Positions 6,236-12,649 of a DNA stretch of 12,649 bases are shown here, piece after piece; the stretch's first letter is position 1; each line of letters begins with the position of its first letter. Origin of the DNA: an uncultured Eubacteriales bacterium. GTDB lineage: Bacteria; Bacillota; Clostridia; Oscillospirales; Acutalibacteraceae. Under the pieces are notes generated by a model, which searched no databases, had not been told where the DNA came from, and was given only the letters and a program-made list of their open reading frames with translations. A program made the translations under genes and the position numbers. The stretch lies in the NCBI GenBank assembly GCA_934643185.1, contig CAKUBN010000065.1, positions 1-12,649 on the forward strand, in the 5' to 3' direction.

Positions 6236-7012
6236 ATGTATAACATCATTGCAGATCTGCATACACATTCGCTGGCGTCTACGCATGCGTACAGCACCAT
6301 TCGCGAGATGGTCGATTCCGCTGCGGAGAAGGGCCTTAAGGCCATTGCCATCACCGACCACGCCCGCACCATGCCCGGTGCGCCCGGCCCGTGGTTCTTC
6401 AACTCCCTGCACGAGCTGCCGCTTTTGTACCGCGGCATTCTGTTCATTGCGGGCATGGAGGCGAATGTCATCGATTTAAACGGCACGCTCGATATCAACG
6501 AGACCGAGCGCCGCGACATCAACTGGCTTGTGGCGTCCATCCACAACCTCGGCCTGCCGGGCCTTGAGAACCCCACGGTCGAAAAATGCACGCAGCTTTG
6601 GCTCAACATTGCGCACGACCCGAAGGTGAACGTCATCGGCCACAGCGGCAGCCCGGAGTTCCGCTACGATTACGAAACGGTCATCCCGGAGTTCGGCCGT
6701 TGCCACAAGCTTGTGGAGATCAACTCGCACTCCTTTGAGGTGCGCAAGGCGAATATCCCGAACTGCCGCGAGATCGCGCTGTGCTGCAAAAAGCATCGTG
6801 TGCCGATCATCGTCAGCTCGGATGCGCATTTTGAAACGCAGGTGAAGGACCACACGGCGGCGCTTGAGATGCTGCGTGAGATCGAGTTCCCGGAGGAGCT
6901 GATCCTCAACGCGAACACGAACCGCCTGCTCGATTACCTGCGCGCGCACACGAACATCCTTGAAAACCGCAAGGATGCCGATGCTATTTTAAGGAGCTTT
7001 GAGAATGCCTGA
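6236..7012 (+). CDS. PHP-domain phosphoesterase, YcdX-like
   Basis: A 258-residue single-domain PHP (polymerase and histidinol phosphatase) protein, the size of the E. coli YcdX family, which hydrolyses phosphate esters at a trinuclear metal site. Candidate metal ligands are present in family order: DLHTHS (H9, H11), H17, ITDHAR (D41, H42), GMEAN (E75), ASIHN (H103), IGHSG (H136) and SSDAH (D196, H198). All sites are intact, so an active enzyme is expected. The natural substrate is not known for the family. The start has only a weak binding site (AAAGTGAG, about 6217-6224, 11 nt off), and no convincing promoter was seen in the palindrome array before it. It overlaps murB by 8 nt, which suggests translational coupling. 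Confidence 0.9.
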   Translation: MYNIIADLHTHSLASTHAYSTIREMVDSAAEKGLKAIAITDHARTMPGAPGPWFFNSLHELPLLYRGILFIAGMEANVIDLNGTLDINETERRDINWLVASIHNLGLPGLENPTVEKCTQLWLNIAHDPKVNVIGHSGSPEFRYDYETVIPEFGRCHKLVEINSHSFEVRKANIPNCREIALCCKKHRVPIIVSSDAHFETQVKDHTAALEMLREIEFPEELILNANTNRLLDYLRAHTNILENRKDADAILRSFENA

Positions 7013-7922
7013 TTACCGTAAATTCGACGCCGCGCTGCAAGGTGCCGGCGTATGTTATAAGACAGAGGAACCCATGTCTGCCCACACGTCGTTTAAGATC
7101 GGCGGCCCGGCAGACCGGTTTGTTGAAGTGAAGACCGTCTTAGAATTGCAGAAGGTTTTGAAAACTTTAAAGGAAGAAAATATTCCGTATTTTGTGCTCG
7201 GCAACGGCTCGAATTTGCTGGTGCCGGACGAGGGTCTGCGCGGCGCGGTGCTGACGCTGCAGGGCGACTTCAAAAAAGTGGAAAGCCTTGCGGACGGCCG
7301 TATTCTGTGCGGCGCGGGCGCATCGCTTGCGACGGTGTGCAGCTTTGCGCGCGGGCAGGGCCTTACGGGCCTTGAGTTTGCGTGGGGCATTCCGGGTCAG
7401 CTTGGCGGCGCGGTGTATATGAACGCCGGCGCTTACGGCGGCGAAATGAAGCAGGTCGTCGAGCGCGTACATTTTCTGAAAGCGGATGGCACGCCCGGTG
7501 TGATGAGCGGGGAAGACCTTGCGTTCGGCTACCGCAAAAGCGCTTTTATGGGCACGGATAAAATCATCACGAAAGCGGAGCTGCATTTAGAGACCGGCGT
7601 GGAAGCGGAGATCACCGCGAAAATGGAAGATTTCATGCGCCGCCGCCGCGAAAAGCAGCCGCTCGAGCTGCCGAGCGCCGGCAGTGCGTTCAAGCGCCCG
7701 GAGGGCTATTTTGCCGGCGCACTTATTGAGCAGTGCGGCCTGAAGGGCTTTGCCGTGGGCGGCGCGTGCGTCAGCGAAAAGCACGCGGGCTTCATTGTGA
7801 ACAAGGGCGGCGCGACGTGCGCCGATGTGGAAGCGCTCATCCGCGCCATTCAGGATACAGTTTTTCAGGCGACCGGCGTGGAGCTGGAGCCGGAAATTCG
7901 CCGCATTTCGTTCGGCGAGTAA
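7005..7922 (+). CDS. murB: UDP-N-acetylenolpyruvoylglucosamine reductase
   Basis: A cytoplasmic FAD enzyme that reduces UDP-GlcNAc-enolpyruvate to UDP-MurNAc with NADPH, the second committed step of peptidoglycan precursor synthesis. The 305-residue protein has FAD-binding motifs TSFKIGGPAD (28-37), GNGSNLLV (66-73) and GIPGQLGGAVYMNAGAYGGE (128-147). Catalytic residues are R177 in YRKS, S227 in AGSAF and E297 near the C-terminus. The length and missing insert fit type IIa/IIb MurB of Gram-positives. The ATG at 7005 has AAGGAG (6991-6996) eight bases before it; an in-frame TTG at 6999 is only two bases from that site and was rejected. The start lies inside the PHP gene's last codons. Confidence 0.96.
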   Translation: MPDYRKFDAALQGAGVCYKTEEPMSAHTSFKIGGPADRFVEVKTVLELQKVLKTLKEENIPYFVLGNGSNLLVPDEGLRGAVLTLQGDFKKVESLADGRILCGAGASLATVCSFARGQGLTGLEFAWGIPGQLGGAVYMNAGAYGGEMKQVVERVHFLKADGTPGVMSGEDLAFGYRKSAFMGTDKIITKAELHLETGVEAEITAKMEDFMRRRREKQPLELPSAGSAFKRPEGYFAGALIEQCGLKGFAVGGACVSEKHAGFIVNKGGATCADVEALIRAIQDTVFQATGVELEPEIRRISFGE

Positions 7923-7973
7923 AATTTGTGGGATTTACGGTGGCATTTGGCTGCCGAAAAGGTGGTTTTTAAA

Positions 7974-8834
7974 ATGGAATTTGTGATCTTGACCGGCTTA
8001 TCCGGCGCGGGCAAAACGCGCGCCATGCACGCCATGGAGGATATCGGCTTTTATTGTGTCGATAATCTGCCCCCGGCGCTCATTCCGGTCTTTTACGATC
8101 TTTGCGATAAATCCGAGGGTATTCAGCGCCGCGTGGCGGTCGTCACGGATACCCGCGGCGGCGAGCTTTTTAAGTCGTTTTTCAGCGCGCTCGAAACACT
8201 GAAGGCGCAGAACAAGCCGTATAAAATTTTGTTTATGGATGCGTCCGAGCCCGTGCTTGTCAACCGCTTTCAGGAGACGCGCCGCAAGCACCCGCTTTCC
8301 GAGGCGATGCAGGGCTCTTTGGAGCAGGCCGTGCGCCTGGAGCGCGAGATGCTGCGCCCGGTCAAAGAGGTCTCCGATTACGTCATCGATACGTCGAACA
8401 TTCCGGCGGCGGGGTTGAAAGCGCGCATTTCCGACCTGTTTTTGCAGAACGACAACGACGCCATTACGGTGCATTGCATCAGCTTCGGCTTTAAATACGG
8501 TCTGCCGCTCGAATCCGACCTTGTGTTTGACGTGCGCTGCCTGCCGAACCCGTTCTACGTGGAGGAGCTGCGTGAACATACCGGCCTTGAAGCGCCCGTG
8601 CGCGACTACGTGATGAACTGCAAGGAAACCGAGGGCTTTAAAACCCGCTTTACGGACATGATCGATTACATGCTGCCGCTCTACATTCAGGAGGGCAAAA
8701 GCCAGCTCGTCATCGCGGTCGGATGCACCGGCGGGCATCACCGCTCCGTGGCGCTTGCGCAGTATATGCACGATCACCTTGCCGCAAACGGCGTTCACGC
8801 CACGGTCTCGCACCGGGATATCACGAAACAATAA
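7974..8834 (+). CDS. rapZ: RapZ/YvcJ family nucleotide-binding protein
   Basis: A 286-residue P-loop protein of the RapZ family. In E. coli RapZ is an RNA-binding adaptor that controls glucosamine-6-phosphate synthase through small-RNA decay; the Bacillus member YvcJ is a GTPase linked to competence. Walker A is GLSGAGKT (8-15), followed by FYCVDNLPP (26-34), and an acidic VVTDTRGGELF segment near 57-66. The C-terminal domain has FGFKYGLPLESDLVFDVR, LPNPFYVEELREHTG and IAVGCTGGHHRSV, the conserved RapZ regions. The ATG at 7974 is preceded by AAAAGGTGG (7957-7965); a longer frame from 7926 has no such site. It follows murB by 51 nt and precedes whiA by 20 nt. Its link to amino-sugar supply suits the murB neighbour. 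Confidence 0.95.
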   Translation: MEFVILTGLSGAGKTRAMHAMEDIGFYCVDNLPPALIPVFYDLCDKSEGIQRRVAVVTDTRGGELFKSFFSALETLKAQNKPYKILFMDASEPVLVNRFQETRRKHPLSEAMQGSLEQAVRLEREMLRPVKEVSDYVIDTSNIPAAGLKARISDLFLQNDNDAITVHCISFGFKYGLPLESDLVFDVRCLPNPFYVEELREHTGLEAPVRDYVMNCKETEGFKTRFTDMIDYMLPLYIQEGKSQLVIAVGCTGGHHRSVALAQYMHDHLAANGVHATVSHRDITKQ

Positions 8835-8854
8835 AGCGGGAGGGAGCCGTTTTC

Positions 8855-9847
8855 ATGTCATTTGCTGCGGATTGCAAGCAAGAGCTGTGTATGATTGAAA
8901 ATAAGCGCGCGTGCTGTTTGAAAGCGGAATGCTACGGCCTTCTGCTTTTTTCAAAGTGTTTTTCCGCGCGGGAATCGCAGATGGTATGCGAAAATGCCGC
9001 CGTTGCACGCCGTGTGGCGGAGGCCGCCGCCGTTTCGGCCGGTGTATACGCCGAGGTGCGCTCGCAGTTAAGGCGCAAGAATATCGGCGCGTATGCCATC
9101 ACCATTCCGGGTGAAGCCGCACGCATTCAGATGATCCGTTCGTTCGGGCACGATGAGAATGACGTGAACCTGCATATTCACGAGGAAAATCTGCAAAAGG
9201 ACTGCTGCATTTCGGCGTTTTTGCGCGGTGTGTTTCTCATCTGCGGCACGGTCACAGACCCGCAGAAGGAGTATCACCTTGAGTTTTCCACGCCGTACTT
9301 GCACCTTGCGGAAGACCTTGTGGCTGTTCTGCACCGCGTGAAGGCCGCACAGCTTTCGCCGTCCATTGCACGCAGAAAAAACAGCTACATTGTCTACATA
9401 AAGGAAAGCGCCGCCATTGAGGATTTTCTCACGCTGACGGGCGCGGTAAACTCCGCCATGGACCTGATGCAGATCAAAATGTACAAAGAGACCTACAACA
9501 ATTTAAACCGTGTCTCGAACTGCGAGACTGCGAATCTTGATAAAACGTACTCTGCTGCAACAAAGCAGATTGCCGCTATTGCGCTCATCAGCGACAAGGT
9601 GGGGCTGGACGAGCTGCCCGCCGACCTGCGCGAGGCCGCCGTTTTGCGGCTGGAAAACCCTGAAATGTCGCTGCGCGAAATGGGGGAGCGGCTTTCCATC
9701 AGCCGTTCCGGTGTGAATCACCGCCTGCGCCGCATTTTGGAGTTTGCGGAACAGCTCGGCTCGCCGGAGGAATCCCTTGCGGAGCAGAGCGTTTTCGAAG
9801 TGGAGGAAAAGCTGCATGCCGAAAATACAAAGACCGAAGAGCTTTAA
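8855..9847 (+). CDS. whiA: WhiA, LAGLIDADG-like DNA-binding protein
   Basis: A conserved Gram-positive regulator, needed for sporulation septation in Streptomyces and affecting division and chromosome segregation in Bacillus. It pairs a degenerate homing-endonuclease fold with a helix-turn-helix. The protein has 330 residues, slightly longer than the usual 310 or so because of an acidic C-terminal tail (about 303-330). The N-terminus SFAADCKQEL is typical. The LAGLIDADG-like halves lie near 20-95 and 117-205 (with CCISAFLRGVFLICGTV at 117-133). The C-terminal helix-turn-helix spans about 255-296 (LPADLREAAVLR, then MSLREMGERL, then SRSGVNHRLRRI). The ATG at 8855 has GGGAGGGAG (8838-8846) upstream. 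The yvcK gene usually found between rapZ and whiA is absent. The 3' end overlaps the next gene by 32 nt. Confidence 0.95.
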   Translation: MSFAADCKQELCMIENKRACCLKAECYGLLLFSKCFSARESQMVCENAAVARRVAEAAAVSAGVYAEVRSQLRRKNIGAYAITIPGEAARIQMIRSFGHDENDVNLHIHEENLQKDCCISAFLRGVFLICGTVTDPQKEYHLEFSTPYLHLAEDLVAVLHRVKAAQLSPSIARRKNSYIVYIKESAAIEDFLTLTGAVNSAMDLMQIKMYKETYNNLNRVSNCETANLDKTYSAATKQIAAIALISDKVGLDELPADLREAAVLRLENPEMSLREMGERLSISRSGVNHRLRRILEFAEQLGSPEESLAEQSVFEVEEKLHAENTKTEEL

Positions 9848-10301
9848 AGACCTCGTGCTGGGCATCTTGATCATTGCGGTGCTCGGCGTCGGCGCGTATT
9901 TCATTGCGGATGCGTTAAGGGCCGAGCTTGTGCCCGGCGACATCGTGGTGCGTTCCGGCAATGAGGAGGTCACCGCTCTGCAAAATGTTGTGGAAGAGCA
10001 GCGAAAAAACGGCGCGGTCGCAAGCGGCGAGCATTTTAAAATTGAGGATGCCGCCGGGGATTTTCCCGTGATCCACATGGATAAGGGTATCGTGCTCGAA
10101 GCCTCGCAGGACCCTTACGGCGCGATGTATTACACGGTCTATAACGAGGATTTCTCCGAGCTTTACTACCGCAGCGAGCGGTTTGCGTACCCTGAAAACG
10201 ACGGCACATACTATGTTGTGATCGATACCGCGTGGGGGGATAAAAACCACTATTTTTCCACCGAGCACGGATTTACCCTTGTGATTGAAAACGACAATTA
10301 G
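9816..10301 (+). CDS. Unrecognised single-pass membrane protein
   Basis: I do not recognise this 161-residue protein. It has a basic N-terminus (MPKIQRPKSFKD), one strong hydrophobic segment at about 13-33, and then roughly 128 polar, tyrosine-rich residues expected outside the membrane by the positive-inside rule. No cysteine occurs, and no signal-peptidase II lipobox or known catalytic motif is evident. The tail has alternating strand-like stretches (YGAMYYTVYN, TYYVVIDTAW, GFTLVIEN), so a small beta-rich domain is likely. The ATG at 9816 lies inside whiA in another frame, with GGAGG (9802-9806) nine bases before it. The frame extends up to 9744, but without such a site. Overlap with whiA and the 51-nt gap to dnaE imply co-expression. 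It occupies the place where HPr/Crh is found in some relatives, but it is not HPr. Confidence 0.8.
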   Translation: MPKIQRPKSFKDLVLGILIIAVLGVGAYFIADALRAELVPGDIVVRSGNEEVTALQNVVEEQRKNGAVASGEHFKIEDAAGDFPVIHMDKGIVLEASQDPYGAMYYTVYNEDFSELYYRSERFAYPENDGTYYVVIDTAWGDKNHYFSTEHGFTLVIENDN

Positions 10302-10312
10302 AGGTTTATGTA
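10285..10312 (+). promoter_or_regulatory. Weak candidate promoter for dnaE
   Basis: TTGAAA (10285-10290) is followed after 16 bases by TATGTA (10307-10312), with a second TATGTA at 10321-10326. The -10 match is poor. dnaE could equally be read through from whiA. Confidence 0.25.
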
Positions 10313-10333
10313 AATTCAATTATGTAAACTTAA
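10306..10333 (+). repeat. Two-copy 14-bp direct repeat before dnaE
   Basis: TTATGTAAATTCAA (10306-10319) is followed at once by TTATGTAAACTTAA (10320-10333), 12 of 14 bases identical. Each copy contains ATGTAA, a start codon followed by a stop. It fills most of the gap between the membrane-protein gene and the dnaE ribosome binding site. Confidence 0.7.
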
Positions 10334-10352
10334 ATGGAAAAGGAGGGCGAAA

Positions 10353-12649
10353 ATGGCGTTTACACATTTGCATGTGCACACCGAATACAGCCTTTTGGAC
10401 GGCGCTTGCCGCATTGAAAAGCTGCTCGATAAAGCGCAGGAGATGGGGCAGAAAAGCGTTGCCATTACCGATCACGGCGTGATGTACGGCGTGATCGACT
10501 TTTATAAAGCAGCGAAAAAGCGCGGCATCAAGCCGATCATCGGCTGCGAGATCTACGTTGCAAAGCGCAGCCGGTTCGATAAAATTCACGGCATCGATAA
10601 CGAAAACCGGCATCTTGTGCTGCTGTGCAAAAACGAAACGGGCTACCGCAACCTTGTCGCCATTGTCTCTAAAGCGTGGACAGAGGGCTTTTACAGCAAG
10701 CCCCGTGCCGATATGGAGCTGCTGCGTGAACACAGCGAGGGGCTCATCGCGCTTTCCGCCTGCCTTGCGGGTGAGATCCCGCGTGTGCTTTCCGTCGGCG
10801 ACTATGACGAAGCCAAAGCCGCCGCCCTGCGCTACCGTGAGATTTTCGGCGAGGACAATTTTTACCTCGAATTACAAGACCACGGCCTGCGCGAACAGGC
10901 ACATATCAACCCGCAAATAGTCCGATTGTCCAAAGATACGGGCATTCCGCTCGTCGTGACGAACGACTGCCACTATATCGAAAAAGAAGACACCAAAATG
11001 CACCACATCCTCGTCTGCATCCAGACGAACCGCACGGTGGAGGATGAGGATACGCTGGAATTCGGCTCCGATGAATTCTATTTTAAAAGCGAAGACGAAA
11101 TGCGTGCACTGTTCCCGGATTGTCCCGAGGCAGCGGACAACACGCAGAAAATCGCCGACCGCTGCAATGTGGAATTTGAGTTCGGCAAAACGAAGCTGCC
11201 GCGCTTTGATACGCCGGACGGCAGCGACAACCGCGAATATTTCCGCCGCATGTGTTACGCGGGTCTGCACAAATACTACGGCGAAAACCCGAAAAAAGAA
11301 ATCGTAGACCGCCTTGAATATGAAATTTCGACGATTGATACGATGGGTTATGTAAACTACTACCTCATCGTGTACGATTTCATCCGTCAGGCGAAAAGCA
11401 TGGGTATCCCGGTCGGCCCGGGCAGAGGCTCCGGCGTGGGCAGCCTCGCCGCATACTGCATCGGCATCACGGGCGTTGACCCGCTGCGGTATGACCTGCT
11501 GTTCGAGCGCTTTTTGAATCCGGAGCGCGTCAGTATGCCGGACTTCGACGTCGATTTCAGCGACGAGCGCCGACAGGAGATCATTGAGTATGTCACGGAA
11601 AAATACGGCACCGACCACGTGGCGCAGATTGTTACGTTCGGCACCATGGCGGCGCGCCTTGCGATACGCGACGTTGGCCGCGCCATGGCGATTCCGTACA
11701 CAACGTGCGATACCGTCGCAAAGCTTGTGCCGATGGAGCTCGACATCACGATTGATGCCGCGCTGGAACGCGTCTCCGAGCTGCGCGATTTATATGAAAG
11801 CGACAAACAGGTGCATGAGCTCCTCGACATGGCACGCAAAATTGAGGGCATGCCGCGCCACACGTCCACGCACGCCGCCGGTGTTGTCATCACAGACCGC
11901 CCGGTCGTCGATTACGTGCCGCTGAGCATGAACGACGATTCGCCCGTCACGCAGTACACGATGACGGCCATCGAGCAGCTCGGTCTGCTCAAGATGGACT
12001 TTCTTGGCCTGCGCAACCTCTCGGTTATCGACCACGCCGAGCAGATGATTGCGAAACACACGCCGGGCTTTAAGGTGGAAAACGCGCCGGATAACGACCC
12101 GGACGTGTTTAAAATGATCGCGAGCGGTGCGACAGAGGGCGTGTTCCAGTTTGAATCCGCCGGTATGCGCCGTGTCATCATGCAATCCGACCCCAAAAGC
12201 ATTGAAGACCTCATCGCCGTTATCTCTTTGTATCGCCCCGGCCCGATGAAGTTCATCCCCATGTACGTCGAAAATCGCAAGCACCCGGATAAAATCACGT
12301 ACCGCCACCCGCGCCTTTCCAAAATACTGGATGTCACCTACGGGTGCATCATTTATCAGGAGCAGGTCATGCGCATTTTCCGCGAGCTTGCGGGGTATTC
12401 GCTCGGTCGCGCGGACATTGTGCGCCGCGCCATGAGCAAGAAAAAGCACGATGTCATGGAGCAGGAGCGCGAGTATTTCATTCACGGCTTAAAGCGTGAG
12501 GACGGCACCGTGGAGATTGAAGGCTGCATCGCCCGCGGCGTGGACGAGCAGACCGCCGAGACAATCTACGATGAGATGAAAAGCTTCGCGTCCTACGCGT
12601 TCAATAAGTCCCATGCCGCCGCGTATGCCGTTGTGGCGTATCGCACGGC
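10353..12649 (+). CDS. dnaE: DNA polymerase III alpha subunit, DnaE type (3' partial)
   Basis: The replicative C-family polymerase subunit. The frame stays open from the ATG at 10353 to the window end: 765 full codons of an expected 1100-1200. The N-terminal PHP domain keeps its metal-site residues: HLHVH (H7, H9), ITDHG (D40, H41), GCE (E66) and NDCH (D205, H207), so proofreading-type PHP activity is possible. The polymerase core has GPGRGSGVGSLAAYC, the catalytic PDFDVDF (396-402), the KMDFLGLRNL motif with the third aspartate at 549, YRPGPM, YQEQVM and FNKSHAAAYA near the cut. The absence of an inserted exonuclease domain and the N-terminal PHP position make it DnaE and not PolC. AAGGAGG (10340-10346) lies six bases before the ATG. 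The tau-binding and OB-fold C-terminal parts are outside the window. Confidence 0.97.
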   Translation, partial: MAFTHLHVHTEYSLLDGACRIEKLLDKAQEMGQKSVAITDHGVMYGVIDFYKAAKKRGIKPIIGCEIYVAKRSRFDKIHGIDNENRHLVLLCKNETGYRNLVAIVSKAWTEGFYSKPRADMELLREHSEGLIALSACLAGEIPRVLSVGDYDEAKAAALRYREIFGEDNFYLELQDHGLREQAHINPQIVRLSKDTGIPLVVTNDCHYIEKEDTKMHHILVCIQTNRTVEDEDTLEFGSDEFYFKSEDEMRALFPDCPEAADNTQKIADRCNVEFEFGKTKLPRFDTPDGSDNREYFRRMCYAGLHKYYGENPKKEIVDRLEYEISTIDTMGYVNYYLIVYDFIRQAKSMGIPVGPGRGSGVGSLAAYCIGITGVDPLRYDLLFERFLNPERVSMPDFDVDFSDERRQEIIEYVTEKYGTDHVAQIVTFGTMAARLAIRDVGRAMAIPYTTCDTVAKLVPMELDITIDAALERVSELRDLYESDKQVHELLDMARKIEGMPRHTSTHAAGVVITDRPVVDYVPLSMNDDSPVTQYTMTAIEQLGLLKMDFLGLRNLSVIDHAEQMIAKHTPGFKVENAPDNDPDVFKMIASGATEGVFQFESAGMRRVIMQSDPKSIEDLIAVISLYRPGPMKFIPMYVENRKHPDKITYRHPRLSKILDVTYGCIIYQEQVMRIFRELAGYSLGRADIVRRAMSKKKHDVMEQEREYFIHGLKREDGTVEIEGCIARGVDEQTAETIYDEMKSFASYAFNKSHAAAYAVVAYRT

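Noticed and set aside
7998..8831. 277-residue open frame on the minus strand opposite rapZ
   Set aside because: Lies wholly inside a clear rapZ gene, has no binding site, and its composition (Arg, His, Ala rich) is what the reverse frame of high-G+C coding DNA gives.
10872..11618. 248-residue open frame on the minus strand opposite dnaE
   Set aside because: Mirror of conserved DnaE core sequence; no family features and no ribosome binding site.
11790..12485. 231-residue minus-strand frame opposite dnaE
   Set aside because: Shadow of the polymerase frame; no initiation signals.

Overview
The window reads as chromosomal DNA of a Gram-positive anaerobe, most likely a Clostridia member near Oscillospirales. 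This is inferred from the moderately high G+C, the strong AGGAGG-type ribosome binding sites, sigma-A style promoters, and the gene set hprK - murB - rapZ - whiA - dnaE, which is typical of Firmicutes. No marker gene here fixes the genus.

Bases 1-4800 are a small-molecule export and drug-protection block. It holds the 3' part of an ABC exporter (cut by the window start), a MATE-family antiporter with its own promoter, and a convergent ABC-F ATPase. The MATE and ABC-F genes share one bidirectional terminator. The ABC-F gene has a 219-nt leader on the minus strand that is not explained by coding sequence. The leader has a good promoter, a 26-codon leader peptide with its own ribosome binding site, and two sets of RNA helices that cannot form together. 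One of them covers the ABC-F ribosome binding site. This looks like an antibiotic-sensing translational attenuator and is the most interesting element in the window.

Bases 4860-12649 hold a rightward gene string: hprK (HPr kinase/phosphorylase), a YcdX-like PHP phosphoesterase, murB, rapZ, whiA, a small unrecognised single-pass membrane protein, and dnaE (cut by the window end after about 765 residues). PHP/murB and whiA/membrane-protein overlap, and the other spacings are 20-51 nt, so PHP to dnaE is probably co-transcribed. The string links carbon-catabolite signalling (HprK), wall precursor synthesis (MurB, RapZ), cell division and growth control (WhiA) and replication (DnaE). The yvcK gene usually found between rapZ and whiA is absent, and no HPr or Crh gene is present.

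Between hprK and the PHP gene lies a second unusual element: about 183 nt built almost wholly of seven perfect short inverted repeats laid end to end, probably a dispersed palindromic repeat element that landed in the operon. No tRNA, rRNA, CRISPR array, transposase or integrase gene was seen.
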